DNA of 64,000 bases from Myxocyprinus asiaticus (taxonomy: Eukaryota; Chordata; Actinopteri; Cypriniformes; Catostomidae), in the NCBI RefSeq assembly GCF_019703515.2, contig NC_059358.1, forward strand, positions 47,527,094 through 47,591,093, read 5' to 3'. Below, piece by piece: positions 53,588 through 64,000 of the stretch; position 1 is the stretch's first letter; every line of letters begins with the position of its first letter. The position numbers and the translations under genes are program-made. Under the pieces are notes generated by a model that searched no databases, was not told the origin of the DNA, and was given only the letters and a program-made list of their open reading frames with translations.

Positions 53588-55284
53588 AGCTCCGGTGTTG
53601 TTAATCAATGGTAAATGCTTCTGGTGAAGCCATCAGTCAATTATTAAAATCATTGTTTAAAAATCGTGTTTAAAAGCAGAAATCCAGGTGAAGACCTACA
53701 CTATCCATGATACAGCAGAAAAAGATCCACAAATCAGAGAATCACAGCAAATAAAGTGCACCAAAAGAGCTCTGCAGTGACCACCCACTTCCATGACACA
53801 CTATGGCCATTTTCCAAATGGCAGTTTTGCACCCTTCAAGGGCACTGTGGGAAGGGGACACCACTCGAAAGTTCATTCCAAACAAAAGTATGAAAATATT
53901 TTTTTTCACGAAGAGCCCTTTTACAAGACTACTAGTGAAGGGTACATTCATACAGTACTTTCATGCTCCCTTTAGAGTGCCCACATCAAGAAATCTGTCC
54001 TTCAAAAGGAGTAGGGCATAGGGATGATCACCTTCAATTGGAATTTGCCCTGTGAATGACGTCATTGAGTTGTCCTCCCTACACTCTCAAACACTCTCAA
54101 AATGTGCAATGTTGTGATTTTGTGGTTTGGTTCATGGCTTACAATTCTTATATGAAGGATTATATGAAATCCCTATGGAAAAAAAATCATTGGAAAAATA
54201 TTTCAAGTGCATTCAAAATGTTTAATAAAATAAAAATCTAGTTAAAGATAATGAATGCATTTTCTCCACAGTTTTTCCACTAAATGAACACAAGGAAATA
54301 TGGCATTTAATTAATAATATAATAGAATTGATATGCATGAAAACAGCAATTAATATGTGATATTTACCTACATATATTTTTACAAACATTTGTTTGTAAA
54401 TTAATAGGGTGTGCAAGAACTACAGCTTCACTCACTTATGTTTTGGAACCCAGATTAATATAATTTATTAATATTATTTATTATTGTCCACTCAAGTTTA
54501 TTATTATAATTTTATACTGAGTTATTATGATTTTAAGGATTTGTTTTCTGCAATAGTAATTGTGATGAGGAGGAGGGCGTCAGCCTGGGAGGGGGATAAA
54601 GACTAGCCGGAGGCGCCAGTTCGAGGGAGCGTTGCATGTGTGTCTGTGTTTGTTTATGTTTGTTTTAAGTTTGACATTAAAACACAGTTCCATGGTTTGC
54701 ATGGTGGTAAAAACTGCTACTGCTATTGTCCTGTATTTTATCAGTGAGATGCTTGAGAGGGACCCTGTCCCATATTGAAGCACTCAAAATGCTCAAGTGT
54801 CCCGCATTCATGTGATGAAAAATTAGCAACCCAATACTGATGGGATATACCACAATTTTTGTACATGAACCTTTGAACAAATAAACACAAACACATTTGT
54901 GCATTTATGTATCATCAGTCAACCACAATACTCAAACGCATACACTCCTCGTGTTGTAATTTGTTTAGATCATTAGGTTCTAATGTATGGGTCTGTGAGG
55001 TAACCGGCTTTAACACAGCTCATGGTCATCATTCTCTCCGTAAGCTTTAGTCCTTTAGCAGCTTAGCCAAGATTTCTTTGTCAATCTGTCCGCCCCTTAT
55101 GACAATGAGGGGCCACACGGAGCATATGGGCCGTCTTACATAACATCTCATCCATTCTTGTCTTTAACACCAATTTTTGTGCATCATAATTGTTGCATAC
55201 ATAAATTAGCCTACTAGTGGTGCATGCCACTAAAACTGACGTTTTATGTAAGGTTAATATAAATGTTTTGGAATAATTTAGTTA
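53588..55284. other. No gene; two probable repeat fragments
   Basis: 53800-54030 has CACCCTTCAAGGGCACTGTG and AGTGAAGGGTACATTC-like inverse motifs, suggestive of a degenerate DNA element. 54565-54690 (GAGGGGGATAAAGACTAGCC, GCGCCAGTTCGAGGGAGCGT) resembles an LTR end. Neither has clear borders. Confidence 0.35.
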
Positions 55285-55287
55285 TTC

Positions 55288-55352
<65 letters not shown>
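55285..55352. repeat. (TA)n microsatellite
   Basis: About 68 bp of nearly pure TA. Confidence 0.95.
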
Positions 55353-55353
<1 letters not shown>

Positions 55354-56389
55354 TGTATATAAATATCGAGAGACAAATTTATATTTCATAACTGTAAAAC
55401 TGGAAGTGTGTTGTTAATATTCATTAATGACTGAACATTCATAGCTAGCTAGCTAGATAGGTATTGTAGATAGATGATAGATAGACTTATTAGGACTTAA
55501 TGAACACCCTTAACAAACCCTTAACAAACGAGACATTAACTGTAAAGTGTTACCAGTGTGTCTTCAGCTTTAGTTTTGAATGTCATAGAGGTTAACTAGC
55601 TACTAGACAGTCAGTGAGTCCAAACAAGGCCAACTGGTTAATCTCCATTTCCATTAGGTTTTGGTAGATTGTTAACTGCTTAACTCCATTTCTTAGGGAA
55701 GTGTTCTATCCCATGTGGCAGAAGAGGGGAAATACAGACTAAAGCTCAGGTTCAAAGGGTGCAGATAACTCTGAATGTCTGGTCATACAACCTCTCTCAC
55801 CTTCCAAGCACATTAACCCCAAAACCTGCCGCAGACTCACATTTGTTTCTCTTGGTCATTATCTTTGCTTCTCCCACACTAATCCAACTGTTCTTGTAAT
55901 GTCCCTTAAAGTTTGGTTCAAATAAGGTGACCTTCTCTGATATCTCTTTCTCCTTCATAACACACACTAACTCACACATGTGTTGTGTGGAGACAGATTG
56001 GTGTTTGCGATGGCTGGGGTGTTTCAGAGGTGAAGTTACTCTGATGAGTTTTAATCAGCGAAGGCCTTGTCCTGGACAAATTTGTGGCCCCTGGTCCTAA
56101 TTCATCTCCTGCACAGCATCCTTGAGTTGTCTTGTGCACTAATGAAAAGGTCCAGTCCAGCTGAATGTCAACAAGACTCGCCCATCACTCTGCTCCTCTC
56201 TTTTCCTCATGATTTCTCCTTTCTTTTGAAGAAATTTCATTTTCTTATTTCTCAGACTTATTTTTTAATCGCACAATCCCATATTTGAGGCTCAGCATAC
56301 CATTAGTTCATCCAAAAATCATTATGTACTCAACCCAATGTCATTCCAAACCTACATGACTCTCTTTCTTCCAACACACAATATTTTCA
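55353..56389. other. No gene seen
   Basis: Contains GATA-type repeats near 55445-55487, a family Z end fragment near 55495-55555 (AACAAACGAGACATTAACTG then TAAAGTGTTACC) and a GGGATAGTTCACCC-type element fragment at 56305-56380 (TTAGTTCATCCAAAAATCAT). Confidence 0.45.
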
Positions 56390-56575
56390 CACTGCTCTTT
56401 TCCCAACATGATCACTCAGGAAGTTGGCATGTTTTTTCCGAGAGTTCCACATTATGCAGACTCACTGACAAGCGGCATCTCCCATCAGACACTTTTGCAC
56501 TGACTCCAGCATGTTTACCTTCCAGTGGCACGTCCAGAAGCGTGTTGCGTCAGCAGCGTGGGAGACCTGGCTTCA
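56390..56575 (+). repeat. Family Y copy 2, left part
   Basis: Parallels 22840-23035: ACATGATCAC, GGAAGTTG, CACATTATGCAGACTCACTG, CATCAGACACTTTTGCACTG, GTTTACCTTCCAGTGG. The remainder lies at 57641-57925. Confidence 0.5.
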
Positions 56576-57640
56576 CATCCCACATTATCCTTACAGGTAA
56601 AAGAGCCAATCACCTTTTGGATAAAGACATCGCCTGTCAATCAACTCAAGAACGCACATGCACTTTTGCCGTACAAGCTAGTAAAATTGTGTTTTTTAGC
56701 ATAACCTGAGGTAAAGAATCACAATTTATGAAATCAGTGTTGTCAGATTTTTCATCTGATTTGAAATATGTTCTTTGATAGTAATCTTGACCAACTGATT
56801 TGGAGATTTCAGTCTTTCCCCATTCAAGTAGATAGGAGCTGCACTGGCATGCCGCTTATTTACATAGAAAAATAGCTGCCAATGAGAGTTCCAATGATGG
56901 CCGCCGTGTGAACTGACTTGCTAAAAAGACTTTGACTTGGTTGAGATATCCAGTAGAAGCACAAGCTATGGATGGGCATAACCAAAACATATGTATTAAG
57001 TCTGCAGGAGTCTGATGGCAATGATCACAGAGAGGATCGACACAAGGTTTGATTTTTGCCTAATGAATTTTTCTTTTTTTTTTACTCTAAATCTTGATTC
57101 CAGTCGGCAGTGGTACGTGCGTGTGATGTAATCGCATTGGCATTTAAAACGCGTGAGAACTGCGTCACAGCTGGAAGAGCAGCACTGTTTACAAGTGAGA
57201 AGGAGGAACACTGTACAGAAGCTTGGTTGGTTTTGGTTTAGATCTGTATTTATCTGTTTCTTTACTCACAATGGCTTTCAACATCCGTTGACCGCTGGTG
57301 ACCGTTGGGCATTCCAATTTTTCCTACTCATTTTAATAGAAGTGAATCATCTCTGTTAAATAGTCTCAACCGAGTGGAGAATGTGAGATTACCTCTGTAT
57401 CATGGCAATGTGAATATGAATCGTTGGAGTCCTATTGATGATGTTTATGTTGACTGTCTGTGATTTTGGTGCTTCAAAAGAGAAATCTCAATTCACTTGC
57501 ATTTTAAGGACCTACTGAGCTAAGATATTTTTCTTCAAATGTGTTCTGGTGAAGAAAGAAAGTCATACACACCTGGGATATCATGAGGGTGAGTAAATAA
57601 TGAGAGAATTTTAATTTTTGGGTGAAATATCCCTTTAAAA
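56576..57640 (-). mobile_element. Insertion into family Y, including a GGGATAGTTCACCC-type element
   Basis: The right part (57060-57640) reads, on the minus strand, from AAAGGGATATTTCACCC and AATTCTCTCATTATTTACTC inward to GCGTTTTAAATGCCAATGCG; this is a widespread fish DNA element. The left part (56576-57059) is unassigned but lies within the same interruption of family Y. Confidence 0.55.
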
Positions 57641-57925
57641 ACCATGAAGTATTTATGTTTGCATATTCAGTGACGAGCGTGATTCGTAGATTGCATTTCT
57701 CCCACTAACATTACATTTTTACTGCACTGATGGCTAGTTTTAGGTTTGGGTTTTGGGTTAAGGGGGTTCAGTTTATAAAATATGCATTCCTCTTCATTGT
57801 ATTACAGCCTGTAGAGCTGAAAACAATTCACTTCACAACTCACTTTTGGCACCCCTCTGTGGACATTTCACCTGAAAAATGGAGCTCACACATGCTCATA
57901 TGCCAAACAACAGTTACCGCTTTGG
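57641..57925 (+). repeat. Family Y copy 2, right part
   Basis: Matches 23020-23262 in order: GACGAGCGTGATTCGTAG, TTTTAGGTTTGGGTTTTGGG, AAATATGCATTCCTCTTCAT, TTTGGCACCCCTCTGTGGAC, ATTTCACCTG, then ACCGCTTTGGCC. Confidence 0.6.
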
Positions 57926-59113
57926 CCAATGGAGGCAGTGTTTTCGAATTTCTGTAAATTACCTGGTTTTATTCAACCAATTTTTTTTTTTCAATAATAT
58001 GACAAAATTTACCTGACAAATTAAGTGACAGCAACAAAAGTCATTTTTATGGGTTAAGTCGAGTAGTATTAGATCATTGAGGTAACAATACTGAGGCTTT
58101 TAAAGTTTAAACTTTTCAGGTGTAGCTCACACACACCTGTTTTTTTACTTTTATGATATATTTTTTTTTTTTTTCTTAAATTGTGATTTTTGAGCTGGAA
58201 ATTTTTAGCTTGACAGCCCCTGGTCACTGTATGCTTTCATCATGTGGAAAAAAGCTGCATGAACATTTTTATGTCTACTGTTGTGAAAAAGTCATACACA
58301 TTTGGAACAAGACAAGAGAAATAATGTAATTCTGTGAGCATATCTGAGGATGGACTTTTCATTTTAGGAGCTTTTTAAGAGAAGAGAGGAGAGGAGAGAT
58401 ACAGATAGATTCAGGGTGTAATGTTTACCTTGAGAAACTCCATATGGGAGCAATACAGCTCCCCCACACACACACACACCAAGTCAATAAGACCATAATA
58501 ACTGCAACTCCATCTGTTACAAGCTAATCACACTCCATATGTGTGTCTCAGTGAGGTTACTTTATTAATTAAAGGTCATTAGTGACTGTCAGATTGAGTA
58601 AGAGGGTTGCCATCTCTGCAGTGATGCACATTCACAAGGGGATGGATTATGGTTTGGGTTAGTTGTATATTTTATTTATAATGTTTTAATACATTTTTTT
58701 ATTATTTAAAAGTCTATGATATGTTCATATTTAGATTAACCAGGTAAATGTTTGCTAATATAGTGACGTGTTGAACAGTGACTCACTATTTGTTTTGTTT
58801 TAAGTTTACTGATGTCTGCAGTGTCTACACTGTAAGTGCTCAGGTGTATTGGCTTCCTGGGCAATATCCCCCTTTTTTTTTTTCCACTAGCACTGAACCC
58901 GATTTATTTATTGCCTTTTCCACTCACTGCGCTACAGTTTCCTCTCTCCCCTGTATTAACGTGAGCAGAGAGTTCGTAAAGGCTATTTTTATGACATAAG
59001 ACCAGAGCTGTGATAAACAGCAAGTGGCAATATATGGATGGACTCCAGCATCTTTCACTTTAAAATATGGCAGAGAATGAAAATCAAGTGACTTTGGACT
59101 AAAATAATCATTT
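57926..59113. other. No gene seen
   Basis: AT-rich sequence with T-runs near 57980 and 58160 and a short (CA)n near 58470. Nothing recognised. Confidence 0.5.
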
Positions 59114-60062
59114 GGTAACACTTTACATGAATGTTTCCTTTGTTAAAGGTTTACAAATGTATTCAAAGTCCATGGTATGCATTTATAACAACATAAAAAG
59201 TGTGACTCTCATGCAGTAGTGCCTAATAGTAAGTATATCTCACATGTTATAAATGCTTAATAGCACTTATTCAACATTAGTAACCTGTGAAAATGTACCT
59301 CAATGTAATGTAGACACATTTGAAGCATTTATTAAGGAGTTGCTAACATTAGAAGCCATTTTATGTTTTTAGTCAATATACTGCAAGTATGAATAAATGT
59401 ATTTCCAGTGTTGGATAGGTTACTTCATAATTGCACTGATTACAAATTACTTGACTAAAACTGCAGTCAGTTTTTATGTAATCTAATCTGATTATTTTTG
59501 GATAACTTCTGACCTAACTTTTATTTATTTTATGTCACATGGATTTTAGGATAATTACCAATTTGACATAATGTTGCTTAAATGCATATAGGAAAACTTA
59601 CTTAATGAATCCAGATATGAGAATGTACATGATTTCTTTGGGCCTGACTCGCTATTTTTGGCAAAGATGGCAGAAATTGGTATGAAAGATGGTATGAATT
59701 ATTCTTTATTTAGAAAATGATTCGTACTTTTTAATTTTATTTTTTATTTGTCCAGACTTCCAGAATCACTAACTAGTAAAGATCACGGATATAATGTAGA
59801 TTATTTCACAGCTAAACATCAATAAATTAAGAACAATTTCCTGCTGTTGCCTGATTAATATAATCTGATTACATAATATAGATTGCAAGTAATCCGTTAC
59901 CAACCAGCACTGCCTAGTACATGTAAATTAAAATGCTCACTATTTAGCAAGTATTGCATAAAAGTCGTCCTTTTTATGATATGTTGTTAGAACTGCATAT
60001 AAATGGATTATACTGCATTTTAAATTACTTAACAAAAGTGAATGTTAATGTAAAGTATTACC
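59114..60062 (+). repeat. Family Z fold-back MITE, split by a hAT-type MITE
   Basis: Left arm starts GGTAACACTTTACATGAATG; right arm ends TTAATGTAAAGTATTACC, an inverted pair. The arms extend well beyond the termini: TTATAACAACATAAAAAGTG and GTGCCTAATAGTAAG on the left pair with TTGTTAGAACTGCATATAAA and ACTATTTAGCAAGTATTGCA on the right. Split at 59406-59912. Non-coding. Confidence 0.7.
59406..59912. repeat. hAT-type MITE inside family Z
   Basis: Ends CAGTGTTGGATAGGTTACTT and, inverted, GTAATCCGTTACCAACCAGC then ACTG, a very common fish hAT MITE terminus. The expected 8-bp duplication is not convincing, probably from decay. Confidence 0.65.
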
Positions 60063-60096
60063 ATATTTTTTTTTTCTTTCTAAATGTAGCTTTATT

Positions 60097-60527
60097 TTAT
60101 TTATTTATTTTTCTCCCCTTTTTCTCCCCAATTTGGAATGCCCAATTCCCAATGTACTCTAAGTCCTCGTGGTCACGTAGTGATTCACCTCAATCCGGGT
60201 GGCGGAGGACAAATCTCAGTTGCCTCCACATCTGAGACATTCAATCCACGCATTTTATCATGTGGCTTGTTAAGCGCGTTACCACGGAGATGTAGTGCAT
60301 GTGGAGGCTTCACGCTATTCTCCGCGGCATCCACGCACAACTCACCACATGCCCCACCAAGAGCGACCCACATTATAGCGATCACGAGGAGGTTACCCCA
60401 TGTGACCGGGCCAATTTGGTTGCTTAGGAGACCTGGCTGGAGTCACTCAGCACGCCCTGGGATTCGAACTCACGAACTCCAGGGGTGGTTAGTCAGCATC
60501 TTTACACGCTGAGCTACCCAGGCCCCC
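60097..60527 (-). mobile_element. tRNA-derived SINE, copy 2
   Basis: Same family as copy 1 in reverse. On the + strand it starts with the tail side (TTTATTTTTCTCCCCTTTTT, CCCCAATTTGGAATGCCC) and ends with the tRNA-like head in complement (GGATTCGAACTCACGAACTC B-box side, GCTGAGCTACCCAGGCCCCC A-box side). The flanking duplication TAAATGTAGCTTTATT / TAAATGTAACTTTATT (60081-60096, 60528-60543) is 16 bp with one mismatch. Confidence 0.92.
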
Positions 60528-60543
60528 TAAATGTAACTTTATT

Positions 60544-61132
60544 AAGCTGAATGTTAAGAGCCTTTCATAATACACATACAGAAAGAACACTACAATTTTG
60601 TGAAATTACTTCAGAGATAGCATCAACCCTGGTATGGATGGCATGGAAAAAGAACCATGAATAAATGTTTCTATTATTTGACAGTCAGCCAATTTATACA
60701 CAACTATAGCAAGCAGTATTTTTACACTGCACTGTAATGGTGGCCTGAATAATATCTTTAAATGCACTCAAACACTGGACTGCTCATTCGGCTTCAAATC
60801 CAACAGTTGATCTTTTGAAATTCATATCAAGCTAGATTGATGAAATGATGTAAGTTATGATTGTCCGTACCTGTAGAGACTGGACCTCTTGGAACTTTAA
60901 TTGAATATCTCTGGTTTACAGTGTAGGTTTAGTTTGGGTTTTGGGTTAGTGTATTAAAAACTGTGTTAATTTTTTTTTACTAAAAATATTATTGGCTTGG
61001 TATAGGTATAGGTCTGGCATGGGTGTGTGTGTTTGTGTTTGATTAAAGGTTTTGACAGGATAACAAATTGTCAGCAGTGAGTAGATTATATCAGTTGTGA
61101 CAGAGTCTCTCCTCTTCAAATTTTTTACTGCC

Positions 61133-61134
<2 letters not shown>
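60544..61134. other. No gene seen
   Basis: Plain sequence; no element ends recognised. Confidence 0.5.
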
Positions 61135-61185
<51 letters not shown>

Positions 61186-61186
61186 C
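61135..61186. repeat. (TG)n microsatellite
   Basis: Nearly pure TG run; the complementary (CA)n lies at 61440-61491, about 250 bp away, forming an inverted pair. Confidence 0.93.
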
Positions 61187-61439
61187 CTCCTCTTGACAGT
61201 TGTGATACAGATGAAACATTCATCATGTCCTGCATCTCTCATGATGGCTTCAGAGTGTGTGCATGTTACACAGGCACAGGGCCAATGAACACACACATCA
61301 CTGGAGCATGATGAATCCCTGTATGACACACACACACACAGAGATGACACAGTTGTTTGGCTTGCTTTAGAGTTTGTAGCTTCTATCAGGACCAAAATAC
61401 CAACCAGAGGAACAATGTGGTGAGTCACAGACGCCCCGC

Positions 61440-61453
61440 TGCACACAAACACA

Positions 61454-61491
<38 letters not shown>
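61440..61491. repeat. (CA)n microsatellite
   Basis: Nearly pure CA run, inverse partner of 61135-61186. Long frames across both are repeat artefacts. Confidence 0.93.
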
Positions 61492-61492
<1 letters not shown>

Positions 61493-62164
61493 TCATACAC
61501 ACTGCTTGTGTACATACATACATACCACCAATGCTAGCAGCGTCTGATTCGCGCAGCAGTTGTTGCAGGCACAGGTGTTTGTGATTCACAACTAAAAAGT
61601 AAACTGAACTTTGAGTGGGAGGGTCTGAGGTATTCATCTCTGTCGTCTTGTTTGGCCTTTTCTCTGTTTCACCTTGAGCCATGGATTTGGTTTCAGCTTT
61701 TATTGTCTCTAAAAGTGGTGTGAAGGGCTGCTGACCTTTGACCTGTGAGGTAGGAATAGAGTATCTGTCAGGGGTCAGGTAGTGTGGCTGTATTGTCCAT
61801 GTGAGTTTCTGTCTAGATGGTAGAGTGAGAGACAGTGTCACCACTACAGGGGGCCTCGGGGGACTGTGCCCCCTTACTTCAACCACTGTGCCTCCCCAGC
61901 TAAAATGTTTTATTTGACCAAATGATTACATCTTTCCCTGTGTTTTTTTATTAAAACTCACGAAATCTACGAAGCAGGAGACTGATGCAAAAACTGTATC
62001 TCCATTTACTCTCAGTTTAGATATGGAATATAGAGTGTTCTTCTGTGGCAAACTGTTGTGCCAGTTATGTCACATATCAAGTGCAACTTTGCTGCAAATG
62101 AAAAGCGAGGAAAGTAACTTCTCTTAGTAACTTAAACTTCTGTTTGTGCCTAGATGGTTTTAAT
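61492..62164. other. No gene recognised
   Basis: The 153-codon minus frame at 61425-61886 runs out of the (CA)n and has no recognised family. CACTACAGGGGGCCTCGGGG near 61839 may be a DNA-element end. Confidence 0.4.
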
Positions 62165-62738
62165 GAACACAACTGACTTAGCAAAATTCAACAGTTATAA
62201 CAACATTAATAGAAAGGGGGAATTTAATACAATACTACCAAACAGCAAGCATTTTAACTTACAAGGTATAAATGCTTAATAAATATGCTTAGCCATACTT
62301 ATATTAATCATAAACATTATGTACTGTCCCAACTTAACTAGTCCTAGTTACCTAAAATCCTCTGCAAAAACACTTTTCAGGTCTTCATGTTCATTCACAG
62401 CATATATCATATAATAAACCCTGATCACCATTAAACCACACTCAACTTTATGTACATAGGCTTCTAATGTTAGCAACTCCTTCATAAATGCTTCATATGT
62501 GTCTACATTACATTGAGGTACATTTTCACAAGTTACTAATATTGAATAAGTGCTATTAAGCATTTATAACGTGATGTAAAACGGCTATTTTGGCAAGCAT
62601 TGCATAAAAGACATATTTTTTATGCATGTTGTTATAACAGCATGTCAGTCATTTATAATGCATTTGGAAATGAGTTAATAGTCATAAATGAACCACTTTA
62701 TAAACCCCTAACAAAGAACATTAATGTAAAATGTTACC
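62165..62738. repeat. Family Z fold-back copy carrying the 65-bp shared segment
   Basis: The left arm (AGTTATAACAACATTAATAG, GGTATAAATGCTTAATAAAT) is in + sense; the right arm (GCTATTAAGCATTTATAACG, TTGTTATAACAGCATGTCAG, to TTAATGTAAAATGTTACC) is its inverse. 62440-62580 is the reverse complement of 59240-59370. Between the arms, 62324-62388 is nearly identical to 47648-47712. Confidence 0.65.
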
Positions 62739-62859
62739 CACAATTTAATTTGACTTGAATGTCATTGAGGCTTTGAGGGAGAGACGTTCAGTCCATTTAA
62801 TGGGCCTCAGTCAAGAAATATGAGTAGAATTTGAGTGTTATTAAGCGTGTTATATATTA

Positions 62860-63597
62860 AATTTATTGTGAAATGGCTCACTATTTAGCAAGTATTGCAC
62901 GAAAGTCACCCTTTTTAATGCATATTGTTATAACTGCATATCAGTCATGACAACTCTGAAAGATTTAGCATGTTAATGTGGGTATGACATATTAATTTTG
63001 GTCATGGCGGACTAAATCTGTTACACTGCTGCTGCTGCAGAGCAAGTATGGAGACATGCTACTGCTAGAAAATAATCAAATATACTGAGTTAAGAATGTG
63101 GACATGCTGCTGCTGCTGCACAGTTAAAAAAACACAAGACATGCTGCATCAAGCATACAGTATATGACATGATGCTGCACAAATAGACATTGAACACAAT
63201 CCCCCTGTACCAGATCTAGACTGTGGTGCTGGGGTGGAGGAGGGTTTCAAAGAAAAAACCGTCGCAGCACGCTGCAGTGAAACCGTATTATCTGCAAAAC
63301 TAAGCCATTTAAATGTTAGACAAATAGAGAGACACAAGTTGATTGGCTATCCGATTGCATTTCAAGAGACCAATTGGCTTGCATGGCGTAAGCTTAACAT
63401 ATCACATGTGAGCAAGCCAGTTGGCTGACAGATAACAAGTTCAACGAACCTATCAGCTTGCACCACATACAGTAGAGTTACATGGCTGAAATTTAGTCAT
63501 ATTAATGATTCATAATGAATCTGTAAAAGGCTTATTAGTCATTAATGAACCCCTTTATAATACCTTAACAAAGGGATATTAATGTAAAGTGTTACCG
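62860..63597 (+). repeat. Family Z arm split by a CTG-rich insertion
   Basis: The arm runs GGCTCACTATTTAGCAAGTA to CATATCAGTCAT (62948), then resumes at 63501 and ends TTAATGTAAAGTGTTACC (63597). AGTCAT occurs on both sides of the break (62943-62948, 63495-63500), a possible target duplication. Confidence 0.6.
62949..63494. repeat. Insertion with repeated CATGCTGCTGCTG motifs
   Basis: Contains CTGCTGCTGCAG, then GACATGCTACTGC, GACATGCTGCTGCTGCTGCA and GACATGCTGCATCAAGC within about 150 bp, followed by about 300 bp with no recognised coding capacity. Family unknown. Confidence 0.45.
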
Positions 63598-64000
63598 TGT
63601 ACCGTGTTAATGTTGTTAGTGTGCAGTAATAGTAATCAAATAAATAAATACTGCTCTTCCACCCTTTCAAAAAGATAGTTTTCTGGCAAAATCTTGTGGC
63701 AAACCTTTAGCAAACATTAATGGCAGAGCATTTTACCAGATTTGCCGCAAGTAATCAATTCTTTGCAAAGTCCATTACTTACCTGCTTATATAAATAACA
63801 AATTGGTTTTCTAAAAGTTGTCAGTTTATGTTGATTTTTTTAAAGTTCTGCCTACCTGTTCTTGTCTACATGATTTTAATGTCAGCTAAATGCGTTGTTT
63901 CAGCTAAATGTTGTCATCTTTAAATTGTCCGCAGCAAGAGAAGGTGTTGTTGCTGTTGTATGTGCGTGTACATGTGTGTTCATAATTTGAGGTGTGTAGA
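63598..64000. other. No gene seen
   Basis: TTGTGGCAAACCTTTAGCAAAC near 63695-63720 resembles the central part of the MITE at 48949. Otherwise unremarkable to the window end. Confidence 0.45.

Noticed and set aside
60946..61886. Frames of 189 and 153 codons
   Set aside because: Both run through (TG)n/(CA)n tracts and show no protein-family features outside them.
1..64000. CRISPR array, operon or other bacterial system
   Set aside because: No regular direct repeats with unique spacers, no operon-like gene packing; content is vertebrate transposons and microsatellites.

Overview
The window looks like teleost nuclear DNA, most likely from a cyprinid-type fish. The evidence is AT-rich sequence, abundant (TA)n and (CA)n microsatellites, and fish-typical transposons: DIRS, L2/CR1-type LINEs, Gypsy, piggyBac, Tc1, hAT, and a tRNA-derived SINE with a CTGGGTAGCTCAGCGAGTA head. 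I recognise no intact single-copy host gene, tRNA, rRNA or CRISPR array. The few GC-rich, exon-like patches (about 22.3, 34.6 and 50.6 kb) could not be tied to a known protein. The window is best read as intergenic or large-intron DNA built by successive transposon insertions.

Layout. At 0-4.3 kb are a small MITE and LINE copy A (+). From 4.95 to 8.2 kb an older DNA repeat is split by a minus-strand DIRS element that kept gag, reverse transcriptase and inverted termini but lost everything downstream of RT. At 8.4-10.2 kb sit a hAT-type element with a perfect 8-bp target duplication and a deleted Tc1 element. From 11.6 to 15.4 kb LINE copy B (-) splits a repeat here called family X. From 16.4 to 25.4 kb are mostly non-autonomous DNA elements, some with telomere-like or tRNA-like segments, and a second hAT element with a perfect duplication. 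From 27 to 32.6 kb are a hAT-like repeat array, a LINE 3' end, a Tc1 transposase pseudogene and LTR-retrotransposon-like leader sequence. At 33.8-34.3 kb is a three-level MITE nest.

From 35.6 to 47.4 kb lies the largest nest. An L2-type LINE (-) with an SGNH-esterase-type ORF1 is cut in its 3' UTR by a piggyBac relic. It abuts, or was entered by, a Gypsy element (+) that itself carries a third, 5'-truncated LINE (-). From 48.9 to 64 kb are a palindromic MITE, a third hAT element, two tRNA-derived SINEs in opposite orientation, and several copies of a fold-back MITE family (here family Z), one holding a further hAT-type MITE.

Every coding region with a family assignment is broken by stops, frameshifts or deletions, so they do not form a working pathway. 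The value of the window is its insertion order and several sequence oddities: a DIRS frame that runs into its own terminus, microsatellites grown from LINE and piggyBac sequence, a nearly identical 65-bp segment at two distant sites, fold-back MITEs, and tRNA-like and telomere-like segments inside DNA elements. Family letters X, Y and Z are my own labels; relationships were judged by eye.
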